From assembly GCF_012933655.1 (NCBI RefSeq), contig NZ_JABBJJ010000037.1, positions 1 to 56,891 on the forward strand: a stretch of DNA of 56,891 bases, given 5' to 3'. Under the pieces are notes generated by a model that saw only the letters and a list, made by a program, of their open reading frames with translations, was not told where the DNA came from and did not search any database. Made by a program: the position numbers and the translations under genes. The first letter of the stretch is position 1; each line of letters begins with the position of its first letter. The DNA comes from Pyxidicoccus fallax. GTDB taxonomy: Bacteria > Myxococcota > Myxococcia > Myxococcales > Myxococcaceae. Positions 27,682 to 36,290 of this stretch are shown here, one piece after another.

Positions 27682-29889
27682 CTAGCCCTGCTTGCCTGAA
27701 GCGGCCAGTCGCTCTGGCGTGAGCGGCAGGTCGCGCACCCGCACGCCTGTCGCATCGAAGACGGCGTTGGCCAGGGCCGCGGCCGTGGGGCCCTGGGCGG
27801 CCTCGCCCGCGCCGAGGAATGGCTCTCCGGGCCGGTCGATGAGCGCGACGTCCACGGGTGGCACCTCCGAGAAGGTGAGGATGGGGTAGGTGCTCCAGTC
27901 GCGCGAGAGCACGCGGCGCGCGTCGTACCGGACCGCCTCCTTCAGGCTCCAGCTCAGCGACTGGATGAGTCCGCCCTCGAGCTGGTTGACGAGCCCGTCC
28001 GGATTCACCACCTCGCCCGCGTCGGCGGCCAGCACGGCGCGGAGGACGCGCACGGCGCGCGTCTTCGGGTCGACGGAGACTTCCACGCAGACGGCGCAGT
28101 AGCTCGCGAGGTTCTTGTAGCGGGCGAAGCCGATGCCGCGCCCACGTCCCGGCGGGCGCGGGGCGGGCGACCAGCCGAAGCGCTCCGCGGCCTTCAGGAT
28201 GACGGCCCTGGCCCGGGCGTCCTGGAGCTGGCGGAGCCGGAAGTCGACCGGGTCCGCGCCCGCCGCGTGCGCCAGCTCGTCCATGAAGGACTCGATGGCG
28301 AAGACGTTGCCATACGCGCCGAGCGCTCGCATGGAGGAGACCCGCAGCGGCATCCGCGGCACGAAGTGGGTGGTCACCTTCCGGCCCGGAAAGGCATACA
28401 GCGGAATGGCGTTGCGGTCGGCGGCGTAGCTCGGCGGTCCTCCATTCCGCGGGACGGGCATGCGGAAGGGCGACGCCCGGGAGCGGCCCGCCAGCAGGTT
28501 GCCGGGGTTTCCTCCGGGGCGCGTGCCATGAGGCATGGACCAGAGCTCGTAATCCCAGTCGAGCACGTCGCCCCGGTCGCTCACCCCGGCGCGCACCTTC
28601 ATCACCATCGCCGAGCCATAGGGCTCGCACGCATGTTCGTCCTCGCGGGACCACTGCACACGGACGGCGCGGCCCGGCAGCGCGTGCGCCAGGAGCGCGG
28701 CATCCGCGGCGGCATCATCCGCGCCGTTGTGTCCGTAGCAGCCCGAGCCTTGAAGATGCCGGCCATGCACCTTGTCCGTCGGCAGGCGAAGCATCCTCGC
28801 GATGGCCTCCGTGGTGTCGAAGATGCTCTGGCTGTGGCTGTGGACCGTGAGGACGTCGCCGTCCCACTCCGCCACCGCGCACGACGGGCCAATGGCTCCG
28901 TGCATCTGGTAGGGCCGGCGGTAGCGCGCCTCCACGGTGCGCGCCGAGGCCTCGTCCGTCGGACGTGGGGTGTCCTCGATGACGGTGTCCTGCGTGGGCT
29001 GCTCCAGCAGCCAGGCGTGCACGTCCACGGGCAAGGCCTCCTGCTCGCGCCAGCGGGCGGTCTCCGCGAGGCTCGCGGCGGCCTTGATGGCCAGCCACTC
29101 GCGGGTCGCGATGACGGCCAGGAAGTCCCCGTCGCGCACCACCTTCAGCACGCCCGGCAGGCCCTCCACGCGCGCCGTGTCCACCTCGACGAGGCTCGCT
29201 CCCGGGGAGGGCGCCCGGACGACGCGGCCGTGCACCAGCGTGTCGGAGCGGAAGTCCTGCACGAAGACGGGCTCGCCCATCACCTTGGCCGGCAGGTCCA
29301 CGCGGGGCACCGGACGGCCGATGTAGCGGCGCTCGCCAGGGGGCTTGGGGGACACGGTGCCGGTGGCCTCCCGGTTGAGCGACTTGCCCCCCATGAGGCT
29401 CCAGTAGGTGACGGAGCGTCCGCCGGGCGCGGTGATGAGCCCATCCTTGACGCGCAGCCGCGACGCCTTCACGCCCAGGTGCTGGCCGGCCATCTCCAGC
29501 AGCAGGGCCCGGGCCTCGGCGGCGGCATGGCGCACCGCCGTGCCGCTCTCGGGCATGGACATGCTGCCGGCCGTGGTGCCCTCGTCCGGCGAGCGCACCG
29601 TGTCACCGGAGACGAGGGTCAGCCGTGAGAAGTCGACGTCCAGCTCGTCCGCGCAAATCTGTCCCAGCGCCGTCAGCACGCCCTGGCCGAGCTCCACCTT
29701 GCCCGTCTTCAGGGTGACGACGCCGTCCGCGCTGATTTCGAGCCACGCGTCGAGCCGCGGGTGGGCCCGCAGGCTTCTCGGCAGCCCTCCGGGACGCGGT
29801 GCCGCGCCGAGCGCGTGCGGCCCCATCAGCGAGAAGGCCAGCACCAGCGAGCCCTTGAGCACGGTGCGGCGGTCCACGGGCGTGCTCAT
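27682..29889 (-). CDS. Molybdopterin-binding subunit of an isoquinoline-1-oxidoreductase-like hydroxylase
   Basis: The 735-residue protein belongs to the xanthine dehydrogenase family, large-subunit type as in IorB. A twin-arginine signal (DRRTVLKGSLVLAFSL, Arg7-Arg8) directs export of the folded enzyme. The molybdenum-site glutamate is in GAGEAAQG (Glu696), and RMPLRVSSMRALGAYGN matches the conserved central loop. Such enzymes hydroxylate N-heterocycles or oxidise aldehydes, with water as oxygen donor; the substrate is not predictable. ATG at 29889 overlaps the small-subunit stop (ATGA); the frame to 31032 includes that subunit's DNA and is rejected. Confidence 0.92.
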   Translation of the reverse strand: MSTPVDRRTVLKGSLVLAFSLMGPHALGAAPRPGGLPRSLRAHPRLDAWLEISADGVVTLKTGKVELGQGVLTALGQICADELDVDFSRLTLVSGDTVRSPDEGTTAGSMSMPESGTAVRHAAAEARALLLEMAGQHLGVKASRLRVKDGLITAPGGRSVTYWSLMGGKSLNREATGTVSPKPPGERRYIGRPVPRVDLPAKVMGEPVFVQDFRSDTLVHGRVVRAPSPGASLVEVDTARVEGLPGVLKVVRDGDFLAVIATREWLAIKAAASLAETARWREQEALPVDVHAWLLEQPTQDTVIEDTPRPTDEASARTVEARYRRPYQMHGAIGPSCAVAEWDGDVLTVHSHSQSIFDTTEAIARMLRLPTDKVHGRHLQGSGCYGHNGADDAAADAALLAHALPGRAVRVQWSREDEHACEPYGSAMVMKVRAGVSDRGDVLDWDYELWSMPHGTRPGGNPGNLLAGRSRASPFRMPVPRNGGPPSYAADRNAIPLYAFPGRKVTTHFVPRMPLRVSSMRALGAYGNVFAIESFMDELAHAAGADPVDFRLRQLQDARARAVILKAAERFGWSPAPRPPGRGRGIGFARYKNLASYCAVCVEVSVDPKTRAVRVLRAVLAADAGEVVNPDGLVNQLEGGLIQSLSWSLKEAVRYDARRVLSRDWSTYPILTFSEVPPVDVALIDRPGEPFLGAGEAAQGPTAAALANAVFDATGVRVRDLPLTPERLAASGKQG

Positions 29890-30353
29890 TTCGCCAGCTC
29901 CGCCGCGGCACGCTGGATGGCGCGCACGATGCGGTTGTGCGAACCGCACCGGCACAGGTTGGCGTCCAGCGCGGTGCGAATCTCCGCCTCGGAGGGGCGG
30001 GGCTTCTCCCGCAGCAGCGCCGCCGCCGCCATCAGCATGCCGGGGATGCAGTAGGCGCACTGGCCCGCCTGCTCGGCCAGGAAGGCCTTCTGAAGGGGAT
30101 GCGGTGCCCCATCGGGAGCCCGGAGGCCCTCCAGCGTGGTCAGCTCCCGGCCGCCGAGGCGTGCCGCCGGAACGACGCAGGAGCGCAGCGAGGTCCCGTT
30201 GCTCAGGACGGTGCACGCGCCGCACTGGCCGACACCGCAGCCGTACTTCGCGCCGTTGAGTCCCAGCTCGTCCCGCAGCACGTACAGCAGGGGCGTGTCT
30301 TCCGGGACGTCGACGGTGTGGGCCCTGCCATTGACTTTCAGCGTGAAGGACAT
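29886..30353 (-). CDS. (2Fe-2S)-binding small subunit of the molybdenum hydroxylase
   Basis: This 155-residue protein shows both clusters of the XDH-type iron-sulfur subunit: a plant-ferredoxin-like CGVGQCGAC plus Cys59 (39, 44, 47, 59) and the helical-domain QCAYC and LCRCG cysteines (99, 102, 134, 136). It passes electrons from the molybdenum centre of the adjacent subunit. It has no signal and would be exported with its partner. ATG at 30353 has GGAGAGGAG upstream. There is no FAD subunit in the cluster, which fits a cytochrome rather than NAD as electron acceptor. Confidence 0.94.
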   Translation of the reverse strand: MSFTLKVNGRAHTVDVPEDTPLLYVLRDELGLNGAKYGCGVGQCGACTVLSNGTSLRSCVVPAARLGGRELTTLEGLRAPDGAPHPLQKAFLAEQAGQCAYCIPGMLMAAAALLREKPRPSEAEIRTALDANLCRCGSHNRIVRAIQRAAAELAK

Positions 30354-30408
30354 GGAACGCGCTCCTCTCCGGGCAGCGTACCGCGCTCCGAGGCATGATG
30401 CCGGTCCC

Positions 30409-31008
30409 ATGTCCCAGCTCACTCTCAAGCTTCGCGACCTGAACAGCTCCATGGTGATGGCGTGGCGCCGGGCCTTCCTCCACTGCGAAGGCGTGGAGGT
30501 TTCCGGCGGCGACATCTTCGACGAGCGCGCGGATGCCATCGTCAGTCCGGCCAACAGCTTCGGCTACATGGATGGCGGCATCGACCTCGTCTACAGCCAG
30601 TACTTCGGCTGGGACCTCCAGCGGCGGCTCCAGGAATTGCTTCGCCAGGAGCACCACGGCGAGCTGCCCGTGGGCTCGGCGGTCATCATCGAGACCCGCC
30701 ACGCGGAGATACCCTGGCTGGTGAGCGCCCCCACCATGCGCATCCCCATGGCCGTGCCCGACACGGTGAATGCCTGGCTGGCCTTCCGAGCCACGCTGCG
30801 CGCCGTGTTGGCGCACAACGCGGCGAATCCCTCGAAGCCCATCCGCAGTCTCCTGTGCCCCGGGCTGTGCACCGCCGTGGGCCGGATGCCGCCCGAGCGC
30901 GCCGCGCGGCAGATGCGCCATGCGTGGAACGTCGTCGTCCTCGGCGAGCCCTGGCCTCCGGCGACGCCCGGAAAGACGCTCCAGTCCCACTTCGACCTCA
31001 TCGGGTGA
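30409..31008 (+). CDS. Macro-domain protein
   Basis: The 199-residue product is a stand-alone macro domain: the ADP-ribose-binding signature SPANSFGYMDGGID lies at 46-59 and the second loop PGLCTAVGRMP near 155. Such proteins bind or hydrolyse ADP-ribose or related nucleotides, sometimes reversing ADP-ribosylation. It diverges from the molybdenum hydroxylase genes over a 55-bp gap, with no partner transferase nearby. ATG at 30409 has no clear ribosome binding site. Confidence 0.88.
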   Translation: MSQLTLKLRDLNSSMVMAWRRAFLHCEGVEVSGGDIFDERADAIVSPANSFGYMDGGIDLVYSQYFGWDLQRRLQELLRQEHHGELPVGSAVIIETRHAEIPWLVSAPTMRIPMAVPDTVNAWLAFRATLRAVLAHNAANPSKPIRSLLCPGLCTAVGRMPPERAARQMRHAWNVVVLGEPWPPATPGKTLQSHFDLIG

Positions 31009-31135
31009 GCCGCTCCTCGCGCGGTGTGTCAATCCCTCTCAGGTCGGGGACAAAAAGAAATCTGCTGTATTCTTGTAATTCAATGTTGTTTGGCGTCACC
31101 ATGGTCCTCCCACGCCGTTTCGCCGAGGGGGTCCC

Positions 31136-33334
31136 ATGGTTGAGAAGCGATTACGCGGTGCGCTGGGCCTTTCGTTGCTGTCATTGCTGACGGGTGCCTG
31201 CACCGAGGCCACGCCTCCCGGGAAGAGTGCCCGGGACGCGGAGGTCCGGAAGGCGTCCTCCTCCCTGGCGGAGGGCCTCCAGGTGGTGGCCACCGACTCG
31301 GGCGCCGTCCCCACCTTCATCACCGGCCCGCTGGGTGCAGTCCCGACGGGGGCCGAGGAGGTCCGCTCCCTCCAGGCGGAGCAGCTGTTGCCGGTGCTGG
31401 CGCGGGTGGCGCCGCTGTTCCGGCTGGCGCCGTCGCAGCTCTACCTGAAGAAGGCCTATGTCGGCTTCGACGGGGACGCGCACTTCCGCTACGGCGTGCG
31501 ATTGAATGGCGTCGACGTGCTGGGCGCGGAGCTGCGCCTGCACGCGCGCGACGGTGCCGTCTTCGCCGCCAACACCAACGCTCGCGGAGACCTGCCCGCG
31601 CCGGAGCGGCCCGCCGTCACCGCCGAGGCCGCGGCCACCGCGGCGCGGGAGGACAAGGCGTCTCCCTCGGGGGCCACCGTGCACGGCGAGCCCCATCTCG
31701 TCTACTGGCGCGAGGGCAACGAGCTGGTGCTCGCGTACGAGGTCCGCGTCCAGGGCACGGGAGAGGACGGCGCGCCGGTGGATGACTCGGTGCTCGTCAA
31801 CGCGCGGACGGGAGACGCGTTCCTGCACCTGGCCCACGTCCACTCCGCGCTGTACCGCCGGGTCTCCGACGGGAATGGCGGGCCGGGACGCATCGAGGGC
31901 TCGCCCCCTGTGGCCAACCCGCTGGTCAACATCGCCTATGACCACCTGGGCTCCGTCTACCAGTGCTACAGCAGCCTCTACGGACGCGACTCGTATGACG
32001 GCGCGGGCGCGCACCTCGTCAGCACCGTGTCGCGGGGCTCGCTCACGAATGCCTTCTGGAATGGCACGCAGCTCGTCCTGTCCGCGGGAGAGGGCGTGAC
32101 GGACCTCCAGCTCTCCCGGGCCGTGGATGTGATGGCGCACGAGGTGACGCACGGCGTGACGGACCACTCGTCGGGCCTCATCTACTCGGGTGAGTCCGGC
32201 GGCCTGAACGAGTCCATCTCCGACATCTTCGGCGCCGTGTGCGAGTGGTACAGCAAGGGCAAGGTGGTGGACGCCAACACGTGGCTCTTCGCCGAGGACA
32301 TCTGGACGCCGGACATCCCCGGTGACGCCCTGCGGTACATGCACGACCCCAAGCTGGATGGCGTCTCGCTGGACCGCTACGGCGATTACGCCTCGGGCAC
32401 GGACGTGCACTACAGCTCGGGCATCTCCAACCTGGCCTTCTACCTGCTGTCGCAGGGCGGGGTGCATCCGCGCATTCCCAGCCAGACGCCCGTCGTGGGC
32501 ATCGGCATCGAGAAGGCCGCGAGCATCTTCTACAAGGCCAACGTGGACCTGCTGCTGCCATCGTCCACGTTCGAGCAGGCGAAGCTCGCCACCGAGCAGG
32601 CCGCGCACCAGCTCGGCTACGACTCGGCGACCATGACCTCGGTCACCCGCTCATGGTGGGCCGTGCAGGTGGGCCTGCCCACCATCCCGCCGCCCCTGCC
32701 CGTGCTGGAGAAGGACATCGCCGTCGAGGTCTCTGGTTCCAGGGGAGCGAAACAGTACTTCGATGCGCCGGTGCCCGAAGGCGCAAGGAACCTGCGGTTC
32801 ACCCTCTCGGGAGGCACGGGGGACGCGGATATGTACGTGCGGTTCAACCTGTCCCCGACGACCACGCTCTACGATTGCCGCCCCTACAAGACAGGTAACG
32901 AGGAGGAGTGCCTCTTCCCGGCTCCGGCCCACGGCCACTGGTACGTGATGCTCAACGGCTACTCGGCCTATGCCGGCGCGACGCTGAAGGTGACCTGGGA
33001 AGGGGGCTACGTGCCCATCGAGCCCGGCGTGGCCGTCACGGGTCTGTCCGGAGGCCCGGGCTCGTCACGCGTGTTCACGCTCCAGGTGCCGCCGGAGTTC
33101 GAGGACGGTGGTGGCCGGAACGTCCACGTGCGGCTCCAGGGTGCGGGCAACGCGGACCTGTATGTGCGGCGCGGCGCGGCCCCCAGCTTCTTCGAATACG
33201 ACTGTCGCGGCCTGAAGGAGCACAGCACGGAGAACTGCAACCTGAACGACTTCGAGCCGGGCCGGTTCTTCATCGAGGTCTTCGGCGCGAAGGAGGGCTA
33301 CTCGGACGGCTCGCTGCTCGTGACCTACGACTGA
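31136..33334 (+). CDS. Thermolysin-type (M4) metalloprotease lipoprotein with two PPC domains
   Basis: The 732-residue product has a lipoprotein signal (LLTGAC, Cys22), an FTP/PepSY-type propeptide (about 40-210), the M4 catalytic domain with zinc motif HEVTH (335-339) and third ligand Glu359 in GGLNESISD, and two C-terminal pre-peptidase domains (about 515-625 and 635-732), each with a YDCR core. Most M4 proteases are secreted; here a lipid anchor is predicted, placing it on the outer membrane or cell surface, a plausible predation or nutrition role. An AT-rich stretch at 31030-31100 probably holds the promoter. Confidence 0.93.
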   Translation: MVEKRLRGALGLSLLSLLTGACTEATPPGKSARDAEVRKASSSLAEGLQVVATDSGAVPTFITGPLGAVPTGAEEVRSLQAEQLLPVLARVAPLFRLAPSQLYLKKAYVGFDGDAHFRYGVRLNGVDVLGAELRLHARDGAVFAANTNARGDLPAPERPAVTAEAAATAAREDKASPSGATVHGEPHLVYWREGNELVLAYEVRVQGTGEDGAPVDDSVLVNARTGDAFLHLAHVHSALYRRVSDGNGGPGRIEGSPPVANPLVNIAYDHLGSVYQCYSSLYGRDSYDGAGAHLVSTVSRGSLTNAFWNGTQLVLSAGEGVTDLQLSRAVDVMAHEVTHGVTDHSSGLIYSGESGGLNESISDIFGAVCEWYSKGKVVDANTWLFAEDIWTPDIPGDALRYMHDPKLDGVSLDRYGDYASGTDVHYSSGISNLAFYLLSQGGVHPRIPSQTPVVGIGIEKAASIFYKANVDLLLPSSTFEQAKLATEQAAHQLGYDSATMTSVTRSWWAVQVGLPTIPPPLPVLEKDIAVEVSGSRGAKQYFDAPVPEGARNLRFTLSGGTGDADMYVRFNLSPTTTLYDCRPYKTGNEEECLFPAPAHGHWYVMLNGYSAYAGATLKVTWEGGYVPIEPGVAVTGLSGGPGSSRVFTLQVPPEFEDGGGRNVHVRLQGAGNADLYVRRGAAPSFFEYDCRGLKEHSTENCNLNDFEPGRFFIEVFGAKEGYSDGSLLVTYD

Positions 33335-33353
33335 GTCTTCGCTGATGGCGCGA

Positions 33354-33384
33354 GGCCCGCCCGTCTCATCGAGAGGGGCGGGCC
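33354..33384. terminator. Hairpin between the M4 protease and the convergent lipoprotein gene
   Basis: GGCCCGCCC (33354-33362) pairs perfectly with GGGCGGGCC (33376-33384), with TCTC/GAGA extending the stem inward. It fills the 61-bp gap between convergent genes, so it may serve both directions. Confidence 0.65.
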
Positions 33385-33395
33385 CGCGCGTGGGC

Positions 33396-34859
33396 TCACG
33401 GAAGCGGCGAGGCGGCGTGCCCCGACGGAGGCCCGGCCGGATGGCCCGGGGGCGGCATGGGCTCCACGCGCGCCATGCCCTGGAACGAGCCGGGCTCGCG
33501 GCCGTCACCGGGCAGCGTCGACAGCTTCAGCGAGAAGATGTTGCGCCCGCGCAGGGCCACCTCGCGCTGCTCCACCAGCTCGCGCACGGGCACTTCCACC
33601 GTGCCCATCAGCTCGCCGCCGCGCGGGTCGTCCGAGTACACATTGAAGATGACGCGCTGCTCGTCGAAGGCGTTGGACAGGGTGACGAACTCGGAGTCGT
33701 AGCGGGTGTAGACGCCGCCGCGCGCGGGCGTCGTCAGCCGGGTGCCGTCCGCGAGCAGCGCCTCCACGCGGAGCTGGGGACGGTTCTCGTCGGGAATGGC
33801 CATGGCCATCTCCATCACCGTCTCCGTCAGGCCACGGCGCTCGGCCATCTGGGTCAGCCGCTGGGCCAGCCGGCTGAAGATGGGGTTGGCCACGCCGACC
33901 CAGGCATTGCCGTCCGGACGGACGGGCGACACCATCACCGAGCGCACGGCGATGCGGTACGGCCTCAGCTCCACGCGGTCCAGCTGCTGCGCCGCGTAGC
34001 CGTCATCCTGGCCGGTGTGCAGGGCGCTGCGGAAACCGTCCGCGGACCCCGTCCAGTCGCGGTTGGCGAGCTGCTGCTCGGCGCGGAGCATGTGGCTGAC
34101 GTACTGCTCCAGCGGCGCGGCCCGGCCGCCCTGGCGCATGCCCAGCGCCGCGCGGTAGCGGTCCTGCGCGAACGCCCAGTCGTGCCGCGCGCGGGCGGCG
34201 TCGCCCTCCTGGGCCAGCCGCTCGTACTCCGCGGTGACGAACTGCTCGTACTCGGCGGCGATGCCCTGGGCCCAGCCGGCCTGCGAGGCGTCCAGCCCGG
34301 CGACGAGCTGCGCCAGCTCGTGGGCCGCGATGAGGTTGTGCTCCTTGCGGAAGCCGTCCGCGCGGGCGCGGCCGCTGGTGACGATGAGGCGCCGCGTCTC
34401 CTCGCCCCGGGTGCGCACCTCGGGGGCCTGCGACAGCCCGGTGGCGCGCTCCATCAGGTCGACGGCCTCGCGGAACTGGCCGCGCTGCGCCTGCTCGGTG
34501 GCGAGCTGGAGCTGGTTCATCGCGACGCGGGTCGCCGCGCGGGCGCGGAAGGCGGCGAGCTCCGCGTTGCCTCCGTCCACGGAGAGCGCGAAGTCGGACT
34601 CCCCGAGCGCGCAGTTCCAGTCCTCCACCTGGGCGCAGGCCTGCGCGCGCTTCTGCGCGTCCTCCAGCGCCTGCTCCCGGGCCTGGTTGTACTTCGACTT
34701 CAGCTCCGGACTGTCGGGGTCATTCGCCAGCGCCTGGCGGTACGCCGAGTACGCGCCCTTCCAGTCGCCCACGGCGGCCGCGCGGTCTCCAGCCTTCTCG
34801 TGGCCCGCGCACGCGGCCAGCATGACGGCCGCCATCAGTCCAAGCACCACTCGCTTCAT
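33396..34859 (-). CDS. Lipoprotein with helical TPR-like repeats
   Basis: The 487-residue product has a lipoprotein signal ending LAAC (Cys17), then a long Ala/Gln/Arg-rich helical region (about 20-280) with TPR-like patterns such as GDWKGAYSAYRQALAND and QVEDWNCALG, and a beta-rich C-terminal domain (about 300-460) ending in a Pro/His-rich tail. It probably sits on a membrane as an assembly scaffold, but I recognise no family. The ATG at 34859 has GGAG 11 bases upstream and is chosen because it gives the lipoprotein signal; the frame runs a further 34 codons upstream without support. Confidence 0.78.
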   Translation of the reverse strand: MKRVVLGLMAAVMLAACAGHEKAGDRAAAVGDWKGAYSAYRQALANDPDSPELKSKYNQAREQALEDAQKRAQACAQVEDWNCALGESDFALSVDGGNAELAAFRARAATRVAMNQLQLATEQAQRGQFREAVDLMERATGLSQAPEVRTRGEETRRLIVTSGRARADGFRKEHNLIAAHELAQLVAGLDASQAGWAQGIAAEYEQFVTAEYERLAQEGDAARARHDWAFAQDRYRAALGMRQGGRAAPLEQYVSHMLRAEQQLANRDWTGSADGFRSALHTGQDDGYAAQQLDRVELRPYRIAVRSVMVSPVRPDGNAWVGVANPIFSRLAQRLTQMAERRGLTETVMEMAMAIPDENRPQLRVEALLADGTRLTTPARGGVYTRYDSEFVTLSNAFDEQRVIFNVYSDDPRGGELMGTVEVPVRELVEQREVALRGRNIFSLKLSTLPGDGREPGSFQGMARVEPMPPPGHPAGPPSGHAASPLP

Positions 34860-35157
34860 GTCGGGGAACTCCATTGAGAGGCCGTCGAGGATATCCGATA
34901 CCTCGGGAGTTGGCAGCGGCGCCCCTGAGTCGATGACCACCCAGGAGCCGCCGCCGGCCACGCGCGGAGTGCGGGGCGGGGCGCACGAGGCTCGCGTGGG
35001 GATTCACCTCATTGGACTTCTCCAATGCATTTGCAACCAAATTACATGTGTTGCTTATGCTGTTTGGGAATGGAAGCATGCTTCGCGGGACAGGCGCCGT
35101 CCGGCGCGCCTCTCGATGCAACCGTGTTGATTCTCATTGGAAGGAAAGAGGAGTCGA
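34860..35157. other. Divergent intergenic region with an AT-rich core
   Basis: About 300 bp separate two divergent lipoprotein genes. The part from about 35000 to 35080 is clearly AT-rich for this genome and contains TTGGAC, TTGCAA and TATGCT elements; the spacing between the last two is 19 bases. It is a likely promoter zone for the small Cys-rich lipoprotein. No operator can be assigned. Confidence 0.45.
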
Positions 35158-35499
35158 ATGTCCGCATCGCGTTTCATGAAGGCGTGTCTTGTCGTGGGCT
35201 CGGCGGTTCTCGTCGCGTGTGGCACGGACCTTGAGGCTCCGCTCCCGGAGCAGGAGGCTCCAGGGGCTGTCGACGGTGTTCGGGCTGAGACGGTCGACTG
35301 CATGCTCCTGGAGCACCACTTCATGAATCCGGGGGCGTGCATGCCGGTGGAGTACTTCAAGCAGGCTGCCGCCGAGCATTGCAACAGGGTGGGCCTGTGG
35401 ACGGGGAACTATGTGTTTCCCCAGGCGCAGAACCAGGCCTGCGGCTGCACGACTGGCGCCTGCTACTTCGGTTATAGCTGCTGCATGGAGTGGAAGTGA
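35158..35499 (+). CDS. Small cysteine-rich lipoprotein
   Basis: The 113-residue product has a lipoprotein signal with LVAC (Cys21). The mature part is acidic at first, then holds eight further cysteines, five of them clustered in the last 22 residues (ACGC...GAC...SCC). An even number suggests four disulfides and a small knotted surface domain. I do not recognise a family. ATG at 35158 has GAGGAG six bases upstream; a TTG seven codons earlier is less likely. It precedes the sigma-factor gene by about 150 bp on the same strand. Confidence 0.75.
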   Translation: MSASRFMKACLVVGSAVLVACGTDLEAPLPEQEAPGAVDGVRAETVDCMLLEHHFMNPGACMPVEYFKQAAAEHCNRVGLWTGNYVFPQAQNQACGCTTGACYFGYSCCMEWK

Positions 35500-35651
35500 C
35501 GGTTCCGCGCTGATTCGGTGCAGCGCGCACGGCGAGCGGCCAGGCCCATGGCGGCCGCTCGCGCCTCACGTCTGGACGTAGGGCTGTCCACCCCGGCAGC
35601 GCCCCCGCATGCACGCGCGCGCGGGACATCCGCTTCGAAGTGGGGGAGGAC

Positions 35652-36281
35652 ATGGTGGAGCAGCCTGACAGGCGAGAGACCCTGGAACAGCGAATCCGTG
35701 AGCTGTGCGACGAGGGCGACGTGGGACGCGCCGTGGAGGTGGCCCTGTCCGGCTATGGGGGGGAGTTCATGCGGCTGATGACCTCCCTCCTGCGTGACAC
35801 GGAGCGGGCCCGCGAGGCCTACGCCATCTTCAGCGAGACGCTGTTGATGGACCTGCCGTCCTTCCGCTGGGAGAGCTCCTTCCGGACGTGGTCCCATCGC
35901 GTGGCGCGCAACGTCGCCTACCGGCTCGCCGCCGCGCCCTCCCGGCGCGAGGTGCCGGTGAGCCAGGGCGCGTTCGTCCAGCAGCGGCATCACGAATGGT
36001 CCCGCACGCACCCCTGGCTGCGGACGGACGTGAAGGAGCGCATCCGCGCGCTGCGCTCCCGCCTGGAGCCTCGCGAGCAGATGCTCCTGGAGCTGCGCAT
36101 CGACCGGCGCATGTCCTGGACGGACGTGGCGCGGCGGCTCGGAGGAACGAACGAGCTGTCGACCCCCGACTCCCTCGCCCGGAGGGCCGCCGTGCTTCGC
36201 CAGCAGTTCCAGCGCATCAAGTCCCGCCTGCGCGCGCTCGCTCGCGAGGCCGAGCTGCTGTCTCGGGAGTCCTCCACCTGA
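35652..36281 (+). CDS. Orphan RNA polymerase sigma factor (ECF-like)
   Basis: The 209-residue product resembles group 4 sigma factors: a region 2 with the FRWESSFRTWSHRVARNVAYR segment in two parts (aromatic Trp/Phe residues for promoter melting), and a region 4 helix-turn-helix built on LEPREQMLLELRI and MSWTDVARRLGG. The linker is rather long and the region 4 tail extended, so it is divergent. No anti-sigma gene adjoins it. ATG at 35652 has GGAGGAC just before it; GTG at 35640 is an alternative. It is convergent with the universal stress protein, nine bases apart. Confidence 0.8.
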   Translation: MVEQPDRRETLEQRIRELCDEGDVGRAVEVALSGYGGEFMRLMTSLLRDTERAREAYAIFSETLLMDLPSFRWESSFRTWSHRVARNVAYRLAAAPSRREVPVSQGAFVQQRHHEWSRTHPWLRTDVKERIRALRSRLEPREQMLLELRIDRRMSWTDVARRLGGTNELSTPDSLARRAAVLRQQFQRIKSRLRALAREAELLSRESST

Positions 36282-36290
36282 CAGCGGGGT

